A DNA stretch of 64,000 nucleotides from positions 8,990,001 to 9,054,000 of the forward strand of contig NC_060020.1 in the NCBI RefSeq assembly GCF_021134715.1, in the 5' to 3' direction. This DNA comes from Daphnia pulex (Eukaryota > Arthropoda > Branchiopoda > Diplostraca > Daphniidae). Of the stretch, positions 45,753 to 56,905 are shown piece by piece. The notes beneath the pieces were generated by a model. The model saw only the letters and a program-made list of their open reading frames with translations. It was not told the origin of the DNA and did not search any database. Within the stretch, counting starts at the first letter, position 1. Each line of letters starts with the position of its first letter. Both the position numbers and the translations under genes were made by a program.

Positions 45753-45767
45753 GCTGGGCCCATAACC
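45753..45767 (-). other. Primer-binding site, initiator tRNA-Met internal type
   Basis: Directly next to the 5' LTR, the minus strand reads GGTTATGGGCCCAGC, complementary to the anticodon-arm part of initiator tRNA-Met. This is the half-tRNA priming known from Drosophila copia. Confidence 0.8.
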
Positions 45768-46125
45768 TGTGAGCATATCATATTCCAGTTAGTTACTCAA
45801 TGTCTCAATTGGATGTACATAGTATTAATAGCATTGATAATCGTATTAATACTTACACACAATGTTGAATAAAAGATAAGATGCACACAATTAGTTCTGT
45901 AAGATCTGGACTGATAGATCATGTATTGTTACTCGAAGCAACAACGAACAAGAAGAAGGAACAGATAGACTTCAGTCGAGCTAGGTTAATACAGACGAAC
46001 TTCTCGCGTTGATGACGTTCTTCATTCGTCTTGCTGCGTCAGACACAGTTGGTTCTGCAACCCCCTTGGTTTCCGCAACCATTCGATTGTGCGTATCTTG
46101 TTGGTGTTCATAATGAATCACAACA
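45768..46125 (-). repeat. 5' LTR of the copia element
   Basis: 358 bp, the partner of 40982-41339, followed by the GTGGG target duplication. Confidence 0.95.
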
Positions 46126-46164
46126 GTGGGCTTTTCAGTATACCTTCAACCAATTTAAAATTTA

Positions 46165-46510
46165 AAAAATATAGCAATTTTCCTGCTTAAGAAACTTTCA
46201 AGCAAGACTGTACATGTACAGGCGCGCGCATGTCTGTAGCGATTATTGCGGGCCGGTTCGCCATTTTAGCGCTAAGCACTGCCTGTCTACTATGTTTTGG
46301 GCGGCTCGCTCCAAGCAAATCATTAATTTAAAAATATAGCGCTAGATCTTTAGCGCTACTAAGTGAACATTGCACTAATTATTTTTTTCTGAATAATATG
46401 CACGTGATTAAAATAATTGTGTGTGTTACTTAACGCGTATCCCACTAAATTGAATTAAACGAGCGCCTTTCTCATTTTTTTCGTAAGACATTTATCCCGC
46501 TAATATTTTA
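46165..46510. repeat. AGCGCT palindrome-rich repeat, right part
   Basis: It starts with CCTGCTTAAGAAACTTTCAAG and ACTGTACATGTACAGG, the inverse of the block at 40784-40826, and goes on with TTTTAGCGCTAAGCAC and TAGCGCTAGATC phrases. The copia element split this repeat. Confidence 0.6.
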
Positions 46511-47229
46511 CCCATAAATTTCGGTCTGGCCAGACTGCCCATTGCTTGCGACGACACGTACACAGATTAGTACGACGATTGTTTTCACGATGGTCGTTCT
46601 GTCCCGGTTGGGTATTTCTTCAATAAAGCGTGGAGCGGCTTGGCTGTTTCAGCGAATCATGGGGTGCATAAAGTAAATAGGCTGCAAAGCGTAAACGCTC
46701 ATTTGTCAAAAGTCACGTGACTCAGCTTATTGACCAATGAAGACTTCCTTAGAACCCGCCAGAATGAGCTTACTATTTTTTTGTCGGAAAAAGAAGAAAA
46801 AGCAAAACGACATATTTTTAAACAATTCGACAACGTAACGTGTTCTCCTTTGTCTTGTTTTCGTAGGGGGGAGGGATACTACTGTCGAGCTAAACCCATT
46901 CTGCCATCTAGCGTTGACTGGTGAAGTCTTGTGGTGTGGAGAACTGGGTGACTTTTTAGACTCACCCGGGGTAGAAGTGAAGCGTCCTTACGGCTCTGGC
47001 AAGGAGAAAGCGTCACCGCTACAAGTGTTCTAGAAATTAACTCTGTGTTCCTCTCTTAACTAGAATATACTTTGTAAGTTGTCTCACTCTATCTCAGTAC
47101 ATCGAGATACGAGTCAATACACATACTCATACGTGAGGTTATTTCCCAATTTATCATATTGATTCACTCTGTTATTTAACAATTGTTAAATAACAGAGTA
47201 GGTAGTTAACTACCTTTGCTCTTGTAGCT
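46511..47229. other. Non-coding stretch with perfect palindromes
   Basis: No gene was recognised; the 64-codon ORF at 46730-46924 has no domain. A perfect 34-bp palindrome, half site ACTCTGTTATTTAACAA, lies at 47166-47199, and a second, GGTAGTTAACTACC, at 47201-47214, just before the gypsy insertion point. Confidence 0.6.
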
Positions 47230-47546
47230 TGTAACGGTTCCTTAACCGTACACATAGCAACAGCCGAGACACTCTCCTTATTAGGCGGTAGCATGCAAGC
47301 TACACGCCAGATACACGTGAACGATCCCTATCTGGATTGTCTGGAAACTGACCTACAGTCTGTGCCCTCAAGGCACAGCCACGTCAGCATCCTCACTAGT
47401 ATATAAGCGGAGTCTACCTGAGACTCCGCAGGACTGTATAACCCAACTGTTACTGTATGTAACATGTACATCTGTGTTTCATACCAATACAAGTTGTCTC
47501 CCATACTTTGAGTTTGTCCAATTACTCGTTGTAACTACCTGTTACA
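47230..47546 (+). repeat. 5' LTR of the gypsy element
   Basis: 317 bp. A TATA box TATATAAG lies at 47400-47407, followed by a short GGAGTCT/AGACTCC hairpin, consistent with a pol II promoter and R region. The LTR ends TACCTGTTACA. The following TTTGGTGAACGTGCC holds the primer-binding site; I cannot assign the tRNA. Confidence 0.95.
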
Positions 47547-47712
47547 TTTGGTGAACGTGCCTGCGCGAAGCTGACATCTTCAACATCTTTCAGCCCGAAC
47601 CTTCCATCATCTTCGAGACAGCTCTAATCACAGACCAACCGGTCAGGCCCTTGGCTCGACGTCGCGGACGCCTTCCTGCGTCTCCAGTCCCCGCGAACAC
47701 AAAACGTGAGTT

Positions 47713-50217
47713 ATGAACAATCAATCTGTCGTAACGCCACATAGTTCTGATGCACTAGCCTTGACGTATACCACACCACTTAGCATCGAACCACCACCTA
47801 CAACCTTATACCCTTTTTACCTATCGAATCAGCATTTGATACTATCGAACCTATTGCCATCGATCCCCCAGCCTACAACAATCTTCAAATACTACCATAT
47901 TTCCAAAGTCCTTTTGATACCCCAACAACCGCCCCAGCAGTTCGCTCTCGAACGATTCGACCACCCACACCTAACCAACCTGGCCTTTATCCTCCCCTAC
48001 CCCCAATTAAACGAGCAAGAAGTGCTGATAGTCCTCCGACTTCAACTTCCCCAACTTCCATCCAAACCCTTACCCATTATTACTCCGAAGAAACTCTGCC
48101 AAACGAAAAGCGAAATAGACTCGTAGACGACCTAATCTTATATAAATACGCCGTTGAAAGTTGCCAATAGTCCATTAAAGCCGTTCAACTCCAAATTTCC
48201 CAAAGTACCGATAAGAAACAAACGTCTATATTAGTTCAACAAATTCAACACAAAAAAACTGAACACAAAACGCTTAAAAAACAACTTAAAAAAGCAGAAA
48301 AACAAATTGCCCAACTAGAATCCGACACAACCCGTTTGCAACTTTCAAACGAGGCCACGGCCCGAACAGCAAACTTTCACACCAAAGAACTAGCAGAACA
48401 ACTACAGATTACCTTTAACGAAAAAGCTATCCTTGCCAGCAACCTTCAACTCTCGTTAGCAACAAACGCAGACAGCACCGCTAGACTACAAGACGCTCTT
48501 ACAACTTTTAGTAATAAAGAACTATCCTTTCAATCCGAATCCGCAGCCTTGCACAAACAAATTTCAAGTCTTCAGAGCCAAATTAAAATCAGTACAGCCT
48601 TATACAAAACCCAACTTGACAATATCAGCGTAGAAAATCAAACCATCAAACGTGAACTAGCCGAAAAAGAATTATTATTAGCAGAATCACAAAAGAATTT
48701 ATCTTCTGATAAAGCAAATCTTGCAGACGCCGATAAAGAATTAACAGATATCAATCTCCACTACAAAAAATCTCTTTTAGCTAATTCAATTTTGTCCAAC
48801 GAAAACACATCTTTAAAAGCAGACATTCAAGCACGCACCACTGAACTTTCTAACGTAAATCAGAACTACGCCCAACTTTCGGCCCAATATAAACTTGCGC
48901 AGCAACAGCTGACCTCAATCGTGCCAGCTTTTACCCACCCAACAGTTGATCACCTTGAACACACAAACACTCAACTCAGACAAACCTTGGAACGAGTTTC
49001 CGACGAAAACAAAATCTACGAGACTACAATCAAAAATTTAAAAGGGCAAATTGCTGACACCAATCAAACGGAATCCGTACTCCATCGATTAAAAGAAGAA
49101 TATTTGTCTGTACGAAATTCAAACGCAGCCTTAACTTCACAAGTTGCAACCCTACAAGACTCATTGTTAGTTTCCCAACTTGCTAACGATCAAGCCATTA
49201 AGATATTAAACGAACGTAGCCAACACGATCAAATTGAACCTGACTCACCATCTACCGACTCTGACCAGCCTATGATTAGCCCTTCCCCACAACCCCAGAT
49301 ATCTGAATTCTTCCTACAACCAAACCCAGAGGTAATCGCTCCCCCAGTCATGGCGGACGCTCTACAGGACCTCATCACGGCCCTGAACCGGCGCGAAGAC
49401 ACACAAGCCATTTCCTCCTTCAGCGGCAACGCAACAGACCAATATATTTCATCATGGCTATCTGAAGCCGAAGCAATCGCTATCATCCACAATTGGAATG
49501 ACGACGTTAAAAGACAAAATTTCGCCTCAAGACTCAAAGGCCCCGCCCTTAAATGGCATTCCCAGCGCACCCGCGCTCACCCGAACGAAACTTACGCAGC
49601 TTGGAAGCAAGCGCTCAAGGACCATTTCAAACATCCAGCTGACAGGGACAAGCAAATTCAAAAGCTTGAAAATCTAACACAGAAACCCAACCAGCCTGTT
49701 AGAATGTTTATCGAAAAAATCAACAGCACTTACAACGCTATCTACGACGACACAACTAACAACAATTTATCGATCAAAAACGATCTACTCGTCAAGATCC
49801 TCCTACGAGGAATACTAAAACCAATAAAAACTCTTATGGTTTTAAACCAAATGCTACCGGAAGTCACCACTTGGGATGACGCGCAAAGAGCGGCATTACG
49901 ATGTGAAACAACCCTCTACAAAACGCAGACAAGCAATGGAATACTCGAACTACCCACCTTCGCCAGTTCCAATATTGATACCCTAACAGCCACGGCTCTA
50001 CAACAACAAAATCATAAAATAGAGGAATTACAATCCAAATTAAGTAAAATCAATTTTATAGGAGAGTCACCAGAATCAAAAGAAGACACCATCTTCTACT
50101 TGGGACCCAATCAACGCGGAAGACCACCACAACGTAACCAGCCCAACACTGCCGTTCGTTGGTCCGACAACACCAACAACTACCCAAACTCCGAGCAACG
50201 ATACCGCTCCCAAAGCA
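47713..50217 (+). pseudogene. Gypsy gag with long coiled-coil extension, broken
   Basis: The N-terminus (ATG 47713) is Pro/Ser-rich and loses frame near 47810. The next frame runs to an in-frame TAG at about 48168. From there to about 49200 the sequence is a long Gln/Glu/Lys/Ser-rich heptad-like region (for example LKTEHKTLKKQLKKAEKQI-type spacing), predicted coiled coil. From about 49349 a retrotransposon capsid domain follows (ALKWHSQRTRAHP, WKQALKDHFKHPADRDKQI, NQPVRMFIEKINSTYNAI). The zinc knuckle expected at the end is absent: at about 50218 the sequence jumps into RT. The gag is unusually long because of the coiled coil. Confidence 0.75.
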
Positions 50218-52990
50218 GAGATTTGGACACTTCCATTACATTCGAATGCCATTCGGACTCTGTAATGCCCCAAGCACATTCCAGAAAGCAATGGAAACAA
50301 TTTTGGAACCCATTCTTAACACCTTTGTAATGGTATACATCGATGATATTATCGTCTTTAGCAAAAACTTAGCGGACCACATCTCACACCTCGAACAAGT
50401 TTTTACACTTCTAAACGAGGCAGGTATGAAAATTAAGATTCAAAAATGTCGTTTTGCAAAGGATGCAGTCGAATATTTAGGACACATCGTCTCCCACGAA
50501 GGCATAAAAGCTGACCCAAAAAAGCTACTAGCAGTGAAAGAATTTCCAATACCCAAAAACCTGGACATTTTAAGATCTTTTCTGGGATTTGCTAATTACT
50601 ACAGAAAATTTGTGGATCAATTCGCCGAAAAAGCCCACACACTCACCGAACTTACCAAAAGTAAAGTGTCGTGGAAATGGGGAACTGTGGAGCAGACGTG
50701 CTTCGAACGCATCAAAGAAATATTGTGCTCTTCTCCTGTCCTCGCGTATCCCGACTTCACCAGGCCTTTCATCATACACATGGATGCATGCGGATATGGA
50801 GTCGGCGGAATTCTTTCCCAGATGCCTCAACCTCAGGAAAACCAGGACGTCCATGAGGAGAATGTTAAATTCTCAAGAGAAAACCCCATCGCTTATACGT
50901 CTAAACACTTGACGGAAACTCAAGTCAAATGGTGTACAACCGAAAAAGAAGCTTACGCCATCATTCACACGGTAAAAGCCTTTTTCCCCTACTTGTACGG
51001 TGCGTTATTTACCATCGTAACAGACCATGCCGCTCTCGAGTACTTGATGAGTAAACGAGAATCTACAGGCCGCCTCACAAGATGGGCTCTCTACTTACAA
51101 CAATTTGACATGGAGATCAAATACCGGCCCGGAAAGTTGCATCAAAACGCTGATGCCTTGAGCCGTGTGCCGGTGCACCTAATAGTGTCTAATAGCTTCG
51201 AAATTGACGATTGGATTATCGCTCAACACGAAGATATATTCTGCCAAACAATTATGGTGGAACAGGATAAGCCTGTGGGAGAGAGAAGGAAATTCGATAA
51301 ACAAGACGAATTCCAAATTCTTCCCAACGGCCTTTTGGCCAATGCAGAAGGAAAAATTGTAGTACCGGCGAAACTACGTAAAGAAATCCTGGTGAGATTT
51401 CATGACCACAAATTAGCTGCTCACCAAGGTATTGAAAAAACTATCGCAAAAATTCGCGCCAAATATTTTTGGCCTAAGTTAGCTAAAGATGTAAGAATCC
51501 ACATCATCAACTGCTTGACATGTGCAAAACGAAAAGTTGCCGGGACATGCAAAGCCCCACTCCAACCATTCCCGATTGCAGAGTACATCTGGCAACGAAT
51601 GGCGATGGATATTGTGGGCCCAGTCCCCGTCAGCCAAAAGGGTAACAACCATATTCTTGTCATGTTGGAATACGTAACACGATACGCAATTGCAGTTCCA
51701 TTAAAAAGCACAACTGCCCAAACCATCATCAGAAAATTCATCAAACATGTCGTAAACGAAGAAGGAATCCCTTCAGAAATTCTAACTGATCAAGGAACAA
51801 ATTTTATGTCTAATGCGATGAAAGAAATGTGCACGCAGTTAGGTATTAAACAATTGCGCACTACAATCTATCACCCTCAAACCGACGGTGCAGTAGAAAG
51901 AGTTAATCGCACCATAATTGACATGGTTACCCCTTTTGCCCACAAAGATCCCAAACAATGGGATGAACACCTTGATTACGTCGTGGCGGCGTACAACAGG
52001 ACGCCGCATGCCAGCACAGGAGAAACGCCTTTCTTCCTTCTCAAAGGCAGAGATGCACTTGAGCCAACTGATCTAAGGCCCCCTATGCGAAATCGGTTCC
52101 TAACTGACCAAAACAACGTCTTTTCTCAACAGTGGCGAGAAGCCGTTGAATTGGCCAAAAGCAAATTAATAGTGGCGCAAGAAAGACAGAAACATTACTA
52201 CGACCGTTCGGTAAAAGAATGCTCTTTTAGCCCAAACGACGTCGTGCTTCTGAAAATCCTCGGCGTCCAAACCGGAAAGTTTTACATGCGTTGGGAAGGC
52301 CCATACGTCATAGTCGACAAACTTTCCGAACAAAATTTTGTAGTACGCCACCAAGAAGACGATTTTCAAGTCGTCGTACATGTCAACCGCCTTAGAAAAT
52401 GGAACGGCGACCCTAAATATAAAAATACTGTCGAAATCGGAACAACAAACGGAAACCAAACGATCCCTCCAAATGTCACTAATAATTCAGACGCCACAAC
52501 CGCGGCGAATGAAAATGTTGTTATAAATGAAAATGCGCCAAATTTAAATGTAACTATCAACGATGCGTCAAACCAAAACGACGCCTCGGCCACTATAAAT
52601 GTACCCCCTGTGGAAAACCCCACAAGTATAGTTGTAACACCTGTGCCAATAGGAAATCAAACGGAGACGGCTCCAGCGGCCCCAGAAGTGAATCAAACGA
52701 TAGTGCCCGTGAAACGGAGACCAGGGCGCCCGAAAAAAGGCCAAGCACCCCCTAAATCCACTATCCCACCTCCACCACCACCACCGCATACTCATGCTTT
52801 AAGACGATCCATCAGAATGCCTCAATACAAACCTATAAAATTTTTATCAGATGCATCCGTCAGCACTACTCGTCGTTCTCTTCTTCTTCAGCACCAGAGC
52901 GCCTGTCTCCGCAATCCTCATCGACACATGCAACTGTACACTCCCAATTTTCAAAGGAACAATCGATTTATCAGACCCCTATTACTGTAA
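50218..52990 (+). pseudogene. Gypsy pol: partial RT, RNase H, integrase with AT-hook tail
   Basis: The frame enters RT at FGHFHYIRMPFGLCNAPSTF, so protease and RT fingers are missing. The catalytic YIDD is at about 50334. RNase H begins around 50740 (IIHMDACGYGVGGILSQ). Integrase has the HHCC module (HDHKLAAHQGI and CLTC), catalytic Asp in MAMDIVGPV, Asp in LTDQGTNF and Glu in DGAVERVNR, then a GPY/F-like module (WEGPYVIVDKL). A low-complexity Asn/Thr tail follows, with KRRPGRPKKGQ at 52712-52744, a canonical AT-hook, then a proline run. The end overlaps the env start by 140 nt. An in-frame ATG at 50159 lies in gag sequence and is unlikely to be a real start. Confidence 0.9.
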
Positions 52991-55808
52991 TAATCCGGCA
53001 CCTGTTCTTCAGTCTATACATGTAATTTACAATATTATTACTAAAAACAAAGATCCCATTACTTGGACTGGGTACGTCTGCACTCAATGGCTCTCCCAAA
53101 AAGAAGTATCGACTAATTTCCTCCTCTCCCATGACACTACTTACACAAAACAAGTTTTGAAAGTCAGTTCATCGGACTGTTGGAAATCTGCCCAATACCC
53201 ACAAATGTGCGATACCAATCCTATGACAAAAGACGGTGACACTCTGAAATTCTTACAAGAACCCGACGGCAAAGGACAATGGATGACCACCCAAACATTC
53301 GTTGCGAAAAACTGTGTAACACAAGCAATCAAACTTGCCAAAGAATGCCACGAATGTCCCGTCACATCACCATTCGGAATAATTGCAAACTCCAGCAATG
53401 AAGAATTTGCCAACCACAACGATCTCACCATCGTTTGGCGTCGTCCCGATGCCACCCAAGAACCGGAATGCGCATACAAAACAATTCTTTCGAGTCGCGG
53501 AAACTTAACAAGAGGACTCAGCCAGTCCAAATTAGAAGATTACTCTGCACAACTAGAACTAATTTTTAACAATAACAAAACCATATTATGTACCAATGAT
53601 ACTGTATTAACTGTTATGGGTGTCCCAGACACCTACATCCAGTTGGTTAACCCAAGAGTACGCGGAAAAAGATCAACGAATGACGTACCAACTGGAATAA
53701 TTCGACTCGCCAATCACACCAAATATTGCTTGACCTATCCCAAATTGGATATTTACATTAATGTAAACATTATCTCCTGCGCTACTGACGACAACATAGA
53801 AACTTCAGACGAATACCTTTCAACAATCGAGCGAGGTCAGAACTTCCAATTTCTAGAATCCGGTTTAATCATGCTCACCGGAGACACATATTGCATCCAT
53901 TCGTGGAGCGACAATGAAATAGCTGCAAAATCATGCAATGGCGACCGCAACGAAGCAGCGTACGACACTGACACTTGGATGATAACGGATGACCCCGGAC
54001 GTCATGATTTAACACCTATTCAAATCATCCTGACAGACCAAAACTTATGCCTTTCAGCATCTGCAAACGAAACCGCACCAGGCAGAGTCTTTCTAGCTAA
54101 CTGCTCGGACTCTAGCGATCAATTTTTTATTTTTGAGAAAGTGATCCAGAACGAAAACCTGCTTGAATCCAAAGCCCCCAAGGAATCAACGACAACACAT
54201 CAAGGAGAAGAAATACCACGCCTTTTCGGCATCACTCCCCAATTTCACGGTACAATTCTTTCAAAAACGAAAGAAGAATACTGCCTGTCAGTTACAGATA
54301 CCCAGGTGCTTTCTCTTAAACTATGTAAATCGATAACCGCTCGCAACAAGTTTCCACAACAAAAATTCGCCTATTACAACGGGCAGCTTACAATTCGCGG
54401 AACGACTGATTGCGTGACCCCTGATAAGTTATTAACATGCAGTAACTCAATCAACCAAACTGCGAAATGGGAATACGACCCATCGCTACTATCAATGTCA
54501 TGGAACAGACAATGCATTGCCTTAATTCCCACCACTATCATTCCCCGCCTTACATTTACCACCTGCAATATCTCTGATCCACTTCAGCAATGGAATTTTC
54601 AACATTCTCTTGCTGAACTAAAACCCATGCCATTAGAAACCATCCCGGCGTGGAAAGACCTACAAAAGCAACGTAACCGTAGATCACGAGATAGAAATTG
54701 GCCAAATTTCGCATGATCTTCAACCGGCAGGCCTACTTCAACCACACCCAAATTACCCGCCAACCCTCCAAAACCGGTCTCAACACCTACAGCAAGCCAA
54801 CCCTCATCTCCTTCAAACCAAAATACCACAAACCAAAATATAACAAAAAATATATCAGACAGCGATCGCCAGATCCTAGATATTGAAAACCGACAATTCA
54901 TTGAAGCCCAAGCAGCAAAGCATGAAACAGTATTAGCAAACGAAATCAGAAATTTATACTGCAAAATCACAGCCATCCAACGAAACCAAGCAGTTATCAT
55001 GGCCCAATCAAACAGCATATTAACCGGTACAGCTTTAAACTTGGAAAAATGCAGCAGAGTCAGCAGCAGCGGCATCACTCTTGTTTTACAACAATGCGCC
55101 GTTGTACCTATACAACTATCAGCAAAACTGACATCTTGCGGCTATCAGCCATTTTTTCAAGCAATTTCCGCAAATTATACAATAGGTAAAGACGGATGGT
55201 CACTTCACCCATTCCAAGATTGCTTTTGGACATCGCCTTACGTCTCCCTTAACGACAAAACATATCAATGGATAAATGATGACTGGAAGCTTCACGAACC
55301 TTCCGTACATCTAACCAAGCTTCATCTCGTCAAAAAATTCGACGATATCCCGCTAAAATCTTATAACTATTTACCAAATCACCATTCAATTTACGAATCG
55401 AACACTATTGAACAAATGAATGTCCTATCCGAACTTATCAGTCGGATACAACTATCCAGCAGCAACTCCCTCTCTTCTCTTGTTTTGGATACTAAATAAC
55501 AATCCAATTTTGGAGACATGTCCAGCTGGATATACATTTTCAAATATGGCCTGTTAGGCCTCCTAGCATGTATTATCCTTTTTACTTGTATCTATCTAGC
55601 TATCGCCTGCATTCCGTGCCATCGCCTTCCAGCGATACTAACACGTAGACAAGTTACAGTTGATGACATTGAATTAACAGCCCCTTTGAACCCTCGACTA
55701 ACAATTGCAAAGCAGCACAACCACAATCACACCATCATCGACCCAATTAAAGGTCTCTGTTGGAACGACGGCTGTGTAATTGTCCCCCCCTCAGCCCCAG
55801 CTCTTTAA
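52851..55808 (+). pseudogene. Envelope glycoprotein gene with beta-trefoil repeats, two in-frame stops
   Basis: ATG 52851 starts a signal peptide (VVLFFFSTRAPVSA). A Cys-rich ectodomain with many NxS/T sites follows; a basic RGKR cleavage-type site is at residues 271-274. Residues about 283-430 and 456-582 show repeated Cys-Leu ... hydrophobic ... Cys ... QxW/F patterns (YCLTY, TYCIHSW, NLCLSA, EYCLSV, QCIALI and DPLQQWNF), like ricin-B beta-trefoil lectin repeats. The frame is closed by TGA at 54714 and again by TAA at 55497. Beyond the second stop, the same frame encodes a hydrophobic membrane span (about 55530-55610) and a cytoplasmic tail with a His/Asn run. Role in a functional relative: cell binding and entry. 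The envelope family is not identified. Confidence 0.8.
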
Positions 55809-56031
55809 GTAAAAAAAAAAAAAAATAATAAAATAAAATAAAATAAAATAAAAAGTGAAAGTAAAAGTGAAAGTGAAAGTAAAAGTAAAAAAAAAAAAAA
55901 AATAAATTTCCATTATAATAACAAATAGTAATAACAACAGTAATAAAAAAGTATATGCCTTTATTTTTCCCCTTTTTTTCACTAAACCGTTTTACATCTA
56001 TGCATTACTAACAACTTGTCAATTGAGCAAC
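55809..56031. repeat. A-rich simple-sequence tract
   Basis: After the env stop come poly-A, (AAAAT)n at about 55826-55850 and purine repeats of the GTGAAA/GTAAAA type to about 55895. The rest is AT-rich without a gene. Confidence 0.7.
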
Positions 56032-56773
56032 TTACAATCTGCAACAAGCATTCCACCAACCCCGACTTCCGTGCTGATGGTTATTCTGCCTTTCCAGCAA
56101 CGCCATAAGAGCACAACGACGCGCCCATCTCCAGTCGTCATCCGTCAAGTCGTACGGATCCTCTACCACATCGTCGGATGGATCGTAGTGCCGAATAGCA
56201 CTATTACGACGTCGTACAGATGTTCGCCTTCCACGCCGACGACGACCGTTCACGGCTCGCACTTCAGGAAGCCACGCCCCTCGCAGCCCCTCCGGATAAA
56301 ATACATCAACCCCGGACTCCATCCACCACAAAATCCGAGATTGTATCACAGTAAATTTTTCCCTATACTTTCTGAAACCCTTCTGCCACCTTTAAAACGA
56401 ACAATGATTTAAATTGTATACATGTAATCATTTAAAAATGTAAAAGTATACTAACCATAATCTTTTTTCCCTTTTGGTTTCTGCTGTCCATCCCGGATAG
56501 ACAGCATCCCACTTGGTTAAAACATTCTCTGTCTGGTCGTAATAACCATCTTTAAACAGAAAATAACTCTCGGCCCTTAAAGGTAGCCAAATACTTGTTT
56601 TCGTGCACTCTTCGACATTTTTGCAGACCTCGATCTACTCCTTCGGGATTGACAATGATCGTAATACGATCAACATCAAGAGGAATCAATTCGTATATGC
56701 GACCAGCCATTGTAGCAAACCGTAGAATACTAACCATATACCCTACTTTTTCAAAAAAGGGAGGAAGCGACAT
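56032..56773 (-). CDS. Unrecognised spliced antisense ORF inside the gypsy element
   Basis: The minus strand between env and the 3' LTR is coding-like. Part 1 starts at ATG 56773 (MSLPPFFEKVGYMVSILRF). Its frame is open to 56552, and an overlapping frame, open from about 56634, continues to 56456 with EVCKNVEECTKTS and KWDAVYPGWTAETKREKR. A 66-nt intron (56455-56390, GTTAGT...TTAAAG) then joins in frame to exon 2 (56389-56032), which has FYPEGLRGAW, a strongly basic RRRRGRRTSVRRR and an acidic DPYDLTDDDW. One frameshift is needed in part 1, so the start or the copy is imperfect. The basic cluster could bind nucleic acid or direct nuclear import. I do not recognise the family. Confidence 0.5.
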
Positions 56774-56888
56774 TGTCCCCGACCTACAGTAACCTTTTCA
56801 TTCTTGACCTTCGGTGACAGTCACTGGGCAAAGCAAAAATCAAATAAAAAAAGAGAAATCTTTCCTTTCCTCTAACATATTCATTTCC

Positions 56889-56905
56889 TTCAAAAAAGGG
56901 AGGAA
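56889..56905 (+). other. Polypurine tract of the gypsy element
   Basis: AAAAAAGGGAGGAA immediately precedes the 3' LTR, the plus-strand primer site of LTR retroelements. Confidence 0.85.

Larger units (their letters stand above)
40982..46125 (-). mobile_element. Ty1/copia LTR retrotransposon
   Basis: The element is 5.1 kb on the minus strand. Two 358-bp LTRs start TGTGAGCATATC and end ATCACAACA. A perfect 5-bp target duplication GTGGG flanks it (40977-40981, 46126-46130). The order gag, protease, integrase, RT, RNase H is the copia order. The LTRs differ at two positions by my reading, so the insertion is young. The coding region nevertheless has in-frame stops (44861, about 44695, 41697) and a frameshift near 44090, so this copy is probably defective. 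Confidence 0.95.

Noticed and set aside
54599-55078. 159-codon minus-strand ORF over env
   Set aside because: It is a shadow of the env frame; no motif, and the sense strand explains the composition.
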